Below are positions 1 through 6,703 of a stretch of 6,834 bases of DNA, in pieces. A program made the translations under genes and the position numbers. This DNA is from Chitinophaga pinensis (lineage in GTDB: Bacteria > Bacteroidota > Bacteroidia > UKL13-3), in assembly GCA_945876985.1 (NCBI GenBank), contig CAMCQX010000087.1, positions 1-6,834 of the forward strand, in the 5' to 3' direction. Numbering within the stretch: position 1 is the first letter of the stretch; each line of letters opens with the position of its first letter. The notes under the pieces are model-generated. The model was not told the DNA's origin. It saw nothing but the letters and a program-made list of their open reading frames with translations, and did not search any database.

Positions 1-4
1 GTTA

Positions 5-29
5 AATTTTGAATGTTGAATTTTGAATG
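5..29. repeat. Short tandem repeat, AATTTTGAATG x2
   Basis: The 11-mer AATTTTGAATG occurs exactly at 5-15 and again at 19-29, a 14-bp period with GTTG-type filler between copies. It is cut close to the window edge, so more copies may lie to the left. From general knowledge, degenerate strings of TTGAATTTTGAATG type are common between genes in AT-rich Bacteroidota. No function can be assigned. Confidence 0.55.
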
Positions 30-64
30 ATAAATTACAAAATATTATTAAAATTCTTTTTGAT

Positions 65-83
65 ATTGAGCGAAGCGTTCAGT
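65..83. other. Small GC-containing hairpin
   Basis: ATTGAGCG (65-72) can pair with CGTTCAGT (76-83) across a three-base AAG loop, giving eight pairs of which two are G-T wobbles. It is the only GC-rich spot in the first 158 bases. It lies 76 bp past the sugar transferase stop codon. It has no adjacent T-run on the minus strand, so it is not a convincing terminator. It could be a repeat-family remnant. Confidence 0.35.
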
Positions 84-121
84 TTCCATTTTGATAAATA
101 TTTAGTGATTAAATATATTAT

Positions 122-157
122 ATTTTCAAAAAGGGAATGCGTTTTATTCTTGAAAAT
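122..157 (-). terminator. Weak AT-rich hairpin just after the sugar transferase stop
   Basis: ATTTTCAA (122-129) pairs perfectly with TTGAAAAT (150-157). A second short stem, GAAT (135-138) with ATTC (146-149), stacks inside it, separated by a one-sided AAAGG bulge. The structure begins directly downstream of the minus-strand TAA at 161-159, where a terminator would be expected. No clear U-tract follows on the minus strand, so this may be a weak terminator or only a 3'-end stabilising hairpin. Confidence 0.3.
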
Positions 158-158
158 T

Positions 159-1511
159 TTAAAGTTGGTTGTTTTGAAATAATGTTCCTATGGTTCTGAT
201 TATAATTTGAATATCGAGCCAAAAAGACCAATTTTTTATATAATCTAAATCGTATTTTACGCGGTTACGAAGTAAGTTAAAGTCACTGATTTCGCCTCTG
301 TAACCCTTAAGTTGTGCCAAGCCTGTAATGCCTGGTTTAATATGATGCCTAAGCATAAAACTATTAATTTCAGCAGTAAAATCTTCTGTATGTTTTAGCA
401 TGTGCGGGCGTGGGCCAACCACCGACATGTTTCCTATTAATACATTGAAAAACTGGGGTAATTCATCTAAGCTAGTTTCTCTGAAAAACTTTCCAACTTT
501 TGTAATTCTAACATCGTTTTTTGTTGCTTGTAGCGTATCACTATCTTTGTTTAAGTGCATTGATCTTAACTTATAACACAAGAAAGTTTTATTATCACGA
601 CCTGTTCTTAATTGTGTAAAAAACACAGGTCCTTTTGAATCTAATTTTATAATTAATGCCAAAATTGGCAATAACCAACTCAAAATAAAAATTATTACTA
701 GCAATGAAAATATAAAGTCGAAACTGCGTTTAAAAACTTGTTTTTCCCAATCATCAAGTGGAGTTGTTAGTACTTTTATAATAGGAATATTCCCATAATT
801 TTCAACTTCTAAGCCTTTAAAAGCAAAACCTTTAAAATCTGCAATTAGTCTTATTTTTATTAAATTAATTTCAGTAAAATCCATCAATTTTGTGAGCAAA
901 TCTTGCTTTACATTTGATAAGGAATAGAATATTTCATGAATATCGTGTGTATTACAATAATTGCTTAATGCAACTTGAAATGAATCATTATCAAACTCAT
1001 TCATATCAAAATTGCCAATTATATTGTAACCATATTCTGGATGAGCTTTTAAATATTGGGTAATTTCTTCTGTACCTTCAGGACTTGAAATTATAATAAT
1101 ATTTCTATAATTAAATCCATTTCTTCTGGCCCATTTTACTACAATGAAAAACATTGTTTGGTAAAACAATAAAAATGCTGAAAATATTACATAAAGAATA
1201 ATAAGTACTTCTCTAGAATAGCCATATGGCTGTTGGAAAACGTAATAGGCAAAAACAAGTAACATGTGTCCTACCAGAATACTTATGGTTGACCTTATTA
1301 CTTTTAAATAAGTGGAAGTTCTTGATATATTATACTGTTTTGATATTCCAATTAATACTATCCATGATAAGTTCACATATAATAATAATGGTAAAAATGG
1401 GTAGTTAAATGCTTGATATTTATAATAAAAAGCAAATATGAAACATACATTCAGTAATATGATATCACTGGCGATGCTAAAAAATTTTATATACCTTGAA
1501 TACCTAGTCAA
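159..1511 (-). CDS. Undecaprenyl-phosphate sugar-1-phosphate transferase (WcaJ-like initiating glycosyltransferase)
   Basis: This 450-residue inner-membrane protein is predicted to transfer a sugar-1-phosphate from a nucleotide sugar to undecaprenyl phosphate, the first step of exopolysaccharide or surface-glycan assembly. Hydrophobic segments lie near residues 10-30, 40-57, 73-93 and 102-125, followed by a soluble central domain (about 135-250). The C-terminal bacterial sugar transferase domain begins at KRSFDF (261-266), with a hydrophobic membrane helix to about 290. Family motifs seen are GPVFF (294-298), KLRSM (314-318), SLDELPQF (347-354) with the presumed catalytic Asp349-Glu350 pair, VVGPRP (364-369) and KPGITGLAQ (392-400). 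Length and two-part architecture match full-length WcaJ/polyisoprenyl-phosphate transferases, not the short PglC form. The start is TTG at 1511-1509, with AAGG about 10 bases upstream. No other start occurs before about residue 83, which lies inside the membrane region. Sugar specificity (glucose, galactose or other) cannot be read from the sequence. No other glycan gene is in the window. Confidence 0.93.
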   Translation of the reverse strand: MTRYSRYIKFFSIASDIILLNVCFIFAFYYKYQAFNYPFLPLLLYVNLSWIVLIGISKQYNISRTSTYLKVIRSTISILVGHMLLVFAYYVFQQPYGYSREVLIILYVIFSAFLLFYQTMFFIVVKWARRNGFNYRNIIIISSPEGTEEITQYLKAHPEYGYNIIGNFDMNEFDNDSFQVALSNYCNTHDIHEIFYSLSNVKQDLLTKLMDFTEINLIKIRLIADFKGFAFKGLEVENYGNIPIIKVLTTPLDDWEKQVFKRSFDFIFSLLVIIFILSWLLPILALIIKLDSKGPVFFTQLRTGRDNKTFLCYKLRSMHLNKDSDTLQATKNDVRITKVGKFFRETSLDELPQFFNVLIGNMSVVGPRPHMLKHTEDFTAEINSFMLRHHIKPGITGLAQLKGYRGEISDFNLLRNRVKYDLDYIKNWSFWLDIQIIIRTIGTLFQNNQL

Positions 1512-1645
1512 ATTTATCTGCCTTGTATTAATTATTAATTGGCGAAAATATATAAAAAATTATATTTTGTAGTTTTTAAAAGCTAAATAAACTCAATTAT
1601 CTGAATATTAGTTCAATTGCATTGTTTTATTTGCTAATAGTTGTA

Positions 1646-1680
1646 CTTTCAAATTTATATTCAAAATTCTCTTTTGAAAG
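1646..1680. repeat. Nested inverted repeats of TTTGAA type
   Basis: CTTTCAAA (1646-1653) is the exact reverse complement of TTTGAAAG (1673-1680). Nested within is a second exact dyad, TTCAAAA (1660-1666) with TTTTGAA (1672-1678), separated by five bases. The cluster overlaps the candidate -7 element of the minus-strand gene, so a repressor or activator site is possible. In DNA this AT-rich, short dyads also arise by chance. Confidence 0.35.
1650..1657 (-). promoter_or_regulatory. Candidate -7 element for the sugar transferase
   Basis: On the minus strand this reads TAAATTTG, an exact match to the Bacteroidota TAnnTTTG -7 consensus, about 140 bp upstream of the TTG start. No TTTG-type -33 element is visible at the expected spacing, so support rests on the -7 match alone in AT-rich DNA. 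Confidence 0.25.
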
Positions 1681-1841
1681 GTTTTATTAAGAAAACTTTT
1701 AAAAATTAAGAACTTTTTCTGAATATTAAATTCATAAAACTATTTTTAAATGCCCAATATTTATTAGTTTTACGAATATTTTACTGTTTTGTTTTTTTTC
1801 AAAAAAATCAAATATCAATGTTAGCAGTACATTACGCCTTT

Positions 1842-1862
1842 TATCATTTTAAATAAATGATA
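1842..1862. promoter_or_regulatory. Perfect 8-bp dyad upstream of recQ, possible operator
   Basis: TATCATTT (1842-1849) and AAATGATA (1855-1862) form an exact inverted repeat around a five-base centre. The dyad ends six bases before the candidate recQ -7 element, so it covers the place where a -33 element would sit. Two 8-bp half-sites with this spacing would suit a dimeric regulator. That function is inference only. Confidence 0.35.
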
Positions 1863-1867
1863 TAAAA

Positions 1868-1875
1868 TATTTTTG
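1868..1875 (+). promoter_or_regulatory. Candidate recQ -7 promoter element
   Basis: TATTTTTG matches the Bacteroidota TAnnTTTG consensus exactly and lies 70 bp before the recQ ATG. Transcription would begin near 1882, giving a leader of about 64 bases. No clear TTTG-type -33 sequence is present around 1845; that position is taken by the dyad at 1842-1862. Confidence 0.4.
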
Positions 1876-1894
1876 CATTTAAATTTTTATAAAT

Positions 1895-1926
1895 GAAAAG
1901 TGGGACGTAAATTAGCCTACTTTTTT
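1895..1926 (+). terminator. Hairpin with T-run in the recQ leader
   Basis: GAAAAGTGGG (1895-1904) pairs with CCTACTTTTT (1916-1925) to give ten pairs, two of them G-T wobbles, closing an 11-base loop. The downstream arm runs into six Ts (1921-1926). This has the form of an intrinsic terminator on the plus strand but lies only 19 bp before the recQ ATG and downstream of its candidate promoter. It could be an attenuator, a 5'-UTR stability hairpin, or the terminator of an unseen small upstream transcript. Confidence 0.4.
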
Positions 1927-1945
1927 ATAAAAAATAATACCCAAA

Positions 1946-4204
1946 ATGAAGGAAGCTAAAATTGCATCTAAAAAAGCATCTAGTGAAGATAAACTAGCGC
2001 CTATAGAAAGCAAACAAATGAACACAATAGATTTAAAAGAAGCCTTGAAAAGTCACTTTGGCTTTGAAGGATTTAAAGATGAACAAGAAAAAATTATACA
2101 TACACTATTAAGCGGTGACGATGTATTTGTAATTATGCCTACTGGTGGTGGGAAGTCATTATGCTACCAATTACCTGCTTTAATAAAGGGTGGAACTGCC
2201 ATTATTATTTCTCCTTTAATAGCTTTAATGAAAAATCAAGTGGATGCAATCAGATCATTAGGTGGTGATAATATTGCACATTTTTTAAATTCTTCGTTAA
2301 ACAAAACTGAAATTACTGCAGTAAAACAAGATATTACTGACGGAAAAACTAAATTACTATATATAGCTCCAGAAACGCTTAAAAAAGATGAAACCCTTGA
2401 TTTTTTCAAATCAATAAATATTTCAGTCGTTGCAGTTGATGAAGCACATTGTATTTCTGAATGGGGCCACGATTTTAGACCTGAATACAGAAGAATAAAA
2501 GCCATGATTAAGGAAATTAAAGATGTTCCTGTAATGGCGCTTACTGCTACCGCAACTCCAAAAGTTCAACAAGATATTCAAAAGAATTTACAAATGTTAG
2601 ATGCAACGGTTTTTAAATCGTCATTTAACAGGGATAATTTATATTACGAAGTTCGTTCTAAAGGTAAAAAAGGAGAGGCTATGAAAGACATAGTTTCATA
2701 CATTAAACAAAGAATGAATAATAAATCGGGAATTATTTATTGTTTAAGTCGTAAAAAAGTAGAAGAAATTGCGAGTATTTTACAAGCAAATGGAATCAAA
2801 GCTTTGCCTTACCATGCAGGATTAGATGCTAAAATGCGTGCCGATCATCAAGATAGATTTTTGATGGAGGAATCCGATGTGATAGTAGCAACAATTGCAT
2901 TTGGAATGGGAATAGATAAGCCAGATGTTCGTTTTGTAATTCATTATGATATTCCTAAAAGTATAGAAGGTTATTACCAAGAAACAGGGCGTGCAGGAAG
3001 AGATGGTTTAGAGGGTGAATGCGTGATGTATTATAATCCTGCTGATGCCGAAAAATTAGAAAAATTTTTAAAAGATAAACCAGTTGCTGAAAGAGAAATT
3101 GGTGAATTATTGATTTTTGAAATGCAAGCTTTTGCTGAAACCTCAGCTTGTAGACGTAAATTTTTGTTAAATTATTTTGGCGAAGAATACAACGATAATA
3201 AATGTAATGGTAGGTGCGATAATTGTAAACATCCAAAAGAAAAAATGGATGCTAGAACCGAAGCAGTTTTGGCATTACAAACCATTAATTCAACAAAGAG
3301 TAAACAGATTTTAAAAATTACCGTTGACATGATTGTTGGCAAAAAAAGCCACGAAGTTCAACTTGGTGGATTAGATAAAGCTGCATACTTTGGAAAAGGA
3401 AAAGACAAAGATGAAAATTTTTGGAAATCAGTTTTACGTGGTCTTTTATTAAATGGTCAAGTTACTAAAAATATTGAAACTTATGGCTTATTAAGTGTAA
3501 GTGAAAAAGGCGAAGAGTTCATCAAAAATCCTACTCCATTTGACATTGCATTAGATACCAAATTTGAGCGTTATACCGATGACGATGATGATAGTGGAAA
3601 CGTTGAAATGATTTATGATGAAGAGCTTTATGCCATTCTAAAAGATTTATGTAAGCAAGAAGCAAAAGCAAAAAAATTACCTCCATATATTATTTTTCAA
3701 GAAACTTCGCTTCAAGAAATGGCTTTTAAGTTTCCAATAACAATGGAAGAAATGAGCAAAATTTCGGGTGTAAACTTAGGAAAAGCTCAAAAATTTGCTA
3801 AGCCATTTTTAGCTGTTATTGAAAAATATGTAATCGATAATGAAATAGAAAGAACAGAAGATGTAGTCATAAAATCTGTAGTAAATAAGTCGGCAAAAAA
3901 GGTAGTAATTATTACCAATATTGACAAAAAAATTGCTTTAGCTGACATTGCTCGCAGCCAGAATATGAAAATGGAAGAGCTGTTAATTGAAATTGAAAAC
4001 ATCGTTTTATCGGGCACAAAATTAAGCTTGAAAAAATATGTAAACGATTTAGCTGATGAAGAAAATATTGGTTATGTAATGGACTTTTTTAGAGAAACAA
4101 ATGAAAATGTAGTAGAAACCGCAATGAGTGAATTTGGTGATGAATTTACCAAAGATGATTTGCAATTAATGCACATACATTTTATTTGTGAAATGGCTAA
4201 TTAA
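1946..4204 (+). CDS. recQ: ATP-dependent DNA helicase RecQ
   Basis: RecQ is a 3'-5' superfamily 2 DNA helicase that unwinds forked, duplex and branched DNA in recombinational repair and replication restart. In this 752-residue protein the family motifs run in order: motif 0 (FGFEGFKDEQ, 38-47), Walker A MPTGGGKS with Lys70 (64-71), DEAH (165-168) followed by the aromatic-rich loop ISEWGHDFRP (170-179), TATATP (200-205), and motif VI QETGRAGRDG (345-354). The RQC zinc site has Cys402, Cys420, Cys424 and Cys427. A winged-helix region follows, then an acidic linker with five Asp (545-549), an HRDC domain (about 557-632), and a C-terminal extension (about 650-752). The extension resembles the helix-turn-helix tail of Bacteroidota RecQ and makes the protein longer than the roughly 610-residue E. 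coli form. The first 24 residues are Lys/Ser/Ala-rich, and Met25 (2018) is a plausible alternative start. The gene ends in tandem TAA codons before an intrinsic terminator, so it is probably monocistronic. Confidence 0.97.
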   Translation: MKEAKIASKKASSEDKLAPIESKQMNTIDLKEALKSHFGFEGFKDEQEKIIHTLLSGDDVFVIMPTGGGKSLCYQLPALIKGGTAIIISPLIALMKNQVDAIRSLGGDNIAHFLNSSLNKTEITAVKQDITDGKTKLLYIAPETLKKDETLDFFKSINISVVAVDEAHCISEWGHDFRPEYRRIKAMIKEIKDVPVMALTATATPKVQQDIQKNLQMLDATVFKSSFNRDNLYYEVRSKGKKGEAMKDIVSYIKQRMNNKSGIIYCLSRKKVEEIASILQANGIKALPYHAGLDAKMRADHQDRFLMEESDVIVATIAFGMGIDKPDVRFVIHYDIPKSIEGYYQETGRAGRDGLEGECVMYYNPADAEKLEKFLKDKPVAEREIGELLIFEMQAFAETSACRRKFLLNYFGEEYNDNKCNGRCDNCKHPKEKMDARTEAVLALQTINSTKSKQILKITVDMIVGKKSHEVQLGGLDKAAYFGKGKDKDENFWKSVLRGLLLNGQVTKNIETYGLLSVSEKGEEFIKNPTPFDIALDTKFERYTDDDDDSGNVEMIYDEELYAILKDLCKQEAKAKKLPPYIIFQETSLQEMAFKFPITMEEMSKISGVNLGKAQKFAKPFLAVIEKYVIDNEIERTEDVVIKSVVNKSAKKVVIITNIDKKIALADIARSQNMKMEELLIEIENIVLSGTKLSLKKYVNDLADEENIGYVMDFFRETNENVVETAMSEFGDEFTKDDLQLMHIHFICEMAN

Positions 4205-4224
4205 TAACTAAAATTTAAAGATTT

Positions 4225-4265
4225 AAAAATCCCTTTTTGTTATTAAAAACATGAAGGGATTTTTT
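4225..4265 (+). terminator. Intrinsic terminator of recQ
   Basis: AAAAATCCCTT (4225-4235) pairs perfectly with AAGGGATTTTT (4254-4264), an 11-bp stem ending in a run of six Ts (4260-4265). Inside the loop TGTT (4238-4241) can pair with AACA (4248-4251), extending the structure. It starts 20 bp after the recQ stop. The A-tract on the left arm would let it act in both directions. Confidence 0.85.
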
Positions 4266-4342
4266 ATTAATTTATTGATGTTTATTATTAAAAAATATAA
4301 GTATAAAAATGATCGATTTTTTGCTTAAAAATAGGAGTAAAA

Positions 4343-4381
4343 TTTAACTCAAAAAAATAACTTTTTTAACTCAAAAAAATA
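4343..4381 (+). repeat. Exact 17-bp direct repeat in the rmuC leader
   Basis: TTTAACTCAAAAAAATA occurs at 4343-4359 and again at 4365-4381, with a start-to-start distance of 22 bp, about two helical turns. The second copy ends seven bases before the rmuC ATG. Each copy carries an A7 tract, so it could be a protein site, a bent-DNA element, a translation-enhancing A-rich leader, or a recent slippage duplication. Confidence 0.7.
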
Positions 4382-4388
4382 GAATAAA

Positions 4389-5729
4389 ATGGATATAATT
4401 TTTTTAATAATTGGTTTACTTGTTGGTTTTTTTGCTGGTTGGCTATTTAGTAAAAGCAAATCAACTCAAATAGCTGATAATACAGATGTTTTGGCTGCTT
4501 TGCAACAACAAATTTTAACTGAAAGTAATGCAAAATCTTCCTTGTTTTCTGAAAATAATTTATTGAAAAATGAAGGTGTTACTTTAAAGGCTGAAAACAA
4601 AATTTTGCAAGAAGAAATTTTAAATTTATCGAAGCAATTAACAGCGCAAAAAAGTGACAGTGAAAACTTGCAAATTAGACTAACAGAACACAAAGCAGAA
4701 ATTACTACTTTGAACGAACGTTTTACCAAAGAATTTGAAAATTTAGCGAATAGAATTTTTGACGATAAAAGCCAAAAATTTACGGAGCAAAATAAAAATA
4801 ATATTGGCGAATTATTGAATCCTTTAGGTGAAAAAATTAAAGATTTTGAGAAGAAAGTTAACGATGTTTATATCAGTGAAGGAAAGGAACGCGCTTCACT
4901 AAAAAATCAGTTGGAAATGCTACAACAACTGAACCAACAAATGAGCAAAGAAGCTAATAATTTAACCAAAGCTTTAAAGGGTGAAAACAAAACGCAAGGT
5001 AATTGGGGTGAATTTATTTTAGAAAGTGTTTTAGAAAAATCGGGCTTGGTAAAAGGCAGTGAATATAAAATTCAAGAAAGCTTTACCAACGAAGAAGGAA
5101 AGCGTTTGCAACCCGATGTAATTATTAATTTACCGGAAAATAAAACCTTAATTATTGATAGTAAAGTTTCACTGAATGCGTATGAACGTTTTTCATCGGC
5201 CGAAAGTGACGATGAACGCTTGCAAGCAGCCAAAGAACATATACTTTCATTGCGTACGCATTTGAAAGGTTTAAGTGGAAAATCATACCAAAATATTCAT
5301 CAAATTCAGAGCTTAGATTTTGTGTTGTTATTCATTCCAATTGAGCCAGCTTTTGCGCTAGCAGTTCAAAGTGATGCAGGTTTATTTAACGATGCTTTTG
5401 AAAAAAATATTGTTATTGTAAGTCCTACTACTTTATTAGCTACTTTAAGAACAGTAGCCAGTATTTGGCGCAATGAAAAGCAAAGTGCAAATGCCATAGA
5501 TATAGCAAAAAAAGCAGGCGATTTATATGATAAATTTGAAGGATTTATTAAAGATTTAATTGAAGTTGGAAAAAAAATAGATCAAACAAAAGCCAATTAT
5601 AGCGATGCCATGAATAAGCTAGTCGATGGCAAAGGAAATATCATCAATCGCTTTGAAGAGTTAAGAAAATTAGGTGCAAAAGCCGATAAACAGTTGCCTC
5701 AATCGTTAGTAGATAGAGCCGAAAATTAA
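4389..5729 (+). CDS. rmuC: DNA recombination protein RmuC
   Basis: RmuC is a predicted membrane-anchored protein with a PD-(D/E)XK-like nuclease fold. In E. coli its loss raises inversion between short inverted repeats; its biochemical activity is poorly defined. This 446-residue copy has one N-terminal membrane helix (about 3-20), a long helical, coiled-coil-like stretch (about 32-195) and the conserved RmuC core (about 198-430). Core landmarks are KGENKTQGNWGE (197-208), the likely active-site region QPDVIINLP (241-249) with LIIDSKVSL (254-262, Asp257 and Lys259), FIPIEPAF (315-322) and SPTTLLATLRT (345-355). Length is close to the E. coli protein (about 475). The ATG at 4389 puts the membrane segment at the very N-terminus, as expected. 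No Shine-Dalgarno is evident; the leader is A-rich. The gene follows the recQ terminator and probably heads a unit with the lipid kinase 12 bp downstream. Confidence 0.95.
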   Translation: MDIIFLIIGLLVGFFAGWLFSKSKSTQIADNTDVLAALQQQILTESNAKSSLFSENNLLKNEGVTLKAENKILQEEILNLSKQLTAQKSDSENLQIRLTEHKAEITTLNERFTKEFENLANRIFDDKSQKFTEQNKNNIGELLNPLGEKIKDFEKKVNDVYISEGKERASLKNQLEMLQQLNQQMSKEANNLTKALKGENKTQGNWGEFILESVLEKSGLVKGSEYKIQESFTNEEGKRLQPDVIINLPENKTLIIDSKVSLNAYERFSSAESDDERLQAAKEHILSLRTHLKGLSGKSYQNIHQIQSLDFVLLFIPIEPAFALAVQSDAGLFNDAFEKNIVIVSPTTLLATLRTVASIWRNEKQSANAIDIAKKAGDLYDKFEGFIKDLIEVGKKIDQTKANYSDAMNKLVDGKGNIINRFEELRKLGAKADKQLPQSLVDRAEN

Positions 5730-5741
5730 ACTGATTTTACT

Positions 5742-6620
5742 GTGATTGTTAAGCAAAAAATACATTTTATCATTAACCCAATTTCGGGAGGAAAAAGTAA
5801 AACTCATGTTCCCGACTTGATACATAAAATATTGGATAAAAATATTTTTGATATTCAAATATTTTTTACTCAAGGCCAAGAAAGTAACCATCATTTGGCG
5901 GCTGCTAGCGCTATGGAAGCCGATATAGTAATAGCAGTTGGTGGCGATGGAACCATTAATAATGTAGCACAATATTTAGTAAATACCAATAAAATATTTG
6001 GCGTAATTCCTATGGGAAGTGGCAATGGTTTAGCACGTGAATTAAACATTCCAACTCATCCAGAAAAGGCATTGCAATTAATTAATTTGCAAAAAATAAA
6101 AACCATTGATACCTGTAAAGCCAATAATCAATTTTTTATAAATATAGCAGGTATTGGTTTTGATGCACATATTGCTAATCTATTTGATAAAGCCACCTCG
6201 CGCGGTTTTAAAACTTATGCAAAAATTACTTTAATGGAATTTGCTACCTATAAAAATAAGCAATATCATTTGCATTATAATGGCCAACAAACTACGGTAA
6301 ATGCGTTCATGGTTTGTGTTTGTAATGGTACTCAATTTGGTAACAATGCATATGCTGCGCCTAATGCAATTTATAACGATGGATTGTTTGATGTAGTAGT
6401 TTTTAACACTTTTAAAATTTGGCAAGTTCCACAAATTGCTTACAAATTATTTAAAGGCGATGTGAGCGATTTGCCTTTTGTACAAACCTTTAAAACAGAT
6501 CAAATTTCAATTTCAAGAGATGAAAAAGAAGTAGCAAATATTGACGGTGAAGCCATGGTTTTAGATAGTAATATTAACTTTAAAATATATAAGCAAAGTT
6601 TAAAGGTTATAGTTGGATAG
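5742..6620 (+). CDS. Diacylglycerol kinase-family (YegS/DgkB-type) lipid kinase
   Basis: This is a soluble or membrane-associated lipid kinase of the DAGK/sphingosine-kinase catalytic fold, predicted to phosphorylate diacylglycerol or a related lipid using ATP, recycling lipid into phospholipid synthesis. The 292 residues show NPISGG (12-17), the nucleotide-binding GGDGT (67-71) preceded by a hydrophobic strand, PMGSGNGLA (90-98), NIAGIGFDA (134-142), NDGLFD (212-217) and IDGE (267-270). All are in the order and at the spacing of YegS/DgkB proteins, whose usual length is about 290-310. The start is GTG at 5742; no in-frame ATG occurs before the catalytic region, and NPISGG sits at the usual distance from this start. 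The gene begins 12 bp after the rmuC stop, has no recognisable ribosome-binding site and shares the rmuC frame, so translational coupling is likely. The exact lipid substrate cannot be determined from sequence. Confidence 0.92.
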   Translation: MIVKQKIHFIINPISGGKSKTHVPDLIHKILDKNIFDIQIFFTQGQESNHHLAAASAMEADIVIAVGGDGTINNVAQYLVNTNKIFGVIPMGSGNGLARELNIPTHPEKALQLINLQKIKTIDTCKANNQFFINIAGIGFDAHIANLFDKATSRGFKTYAKITLMEFATYKNKQYHLHYNGQQTTVNAFMVCVCNGTQFGNNAYAAPNAIYNDGLFDVVVFNTFKIWQVPQIAYKLFKGDVSDLPFVQTFKTDQISISRDEKEVANIDGEAMVLDSNINFKIYKQSLKVIVG

Positions 6621-6703
6621 AATTAATACTTTGTATTTCAAAATTACTTACGAAATTTGACAAATAATAAATTGTTTTTCTAGCAATTTTAAAAGCACAA
6701 AAA

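Larger units (their letters stand above)
1512..1945. other. 434-bp divergent intergenic region (sugar transferase / recQ)
   Basis: This extremely AT-rich stretch separates two divergently oriented genes, so it must hold promoters for both. I see no credible coding region or RNA gene in it. It contains clustered inverted repeats (1646-1680), a second dyad (1842-1862), candidate -7 elements for each strand (1650-1657 minus, 1868-1875 plus) and a hairpin with T-run (1895-1926), each listed separately. Between about 1681 and 1841 there are only A/T homopolymer runs. Confidence 0.7.

Noticed and set aside
1226..1408. 60-codon plus-strand open frame opposite the sugar transferase
   Set aside because: It lies antisense to the conserved membrane domain, its product has no recognisable domain, and no promoter or ribosome-binding site precedes it.
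1509..1516. Second exact TAAATTTG on the minus strand, overlapping the TTG start codon
   Set aside because: Transcription from it would begin inside the gene and lose the start; no usable downstream start exists before the membrane region.
2236..2505. 89-codon minus-strand open frame inside recQ
   Set aside because: Antisense to the conserved helicase core; its composition is explained by the reverse complement of recQ codons.
2955..4017. Minus-strand open frames within recQ at 2955-3236 and 3787-4017
   Set aside because: Both lie opposite conserved RecQ sequence and show no protein features of their own.
4466..4729. Minus-strand open frame within rmuC
   Set aside because: Its Cys/Ser/Phe-rich product is typical of the complement of a Lys/Glu-rich coiled coil.
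5706..6434. Minus-strand open frames at 5706-5972 and 6231-6434
   Set aside because: Antisense to the lipid kinase, which has its full set of family motifs across the same region.
6627..6685. Possible SUI1-gene promoters: TACTTTG (6627-6633) and TTGACA (6657-6662)
   Set aside because: The first is one base short of the -7 consensus with no -33 partner; the second has no acceptable -7/-10 element at the right spacing.
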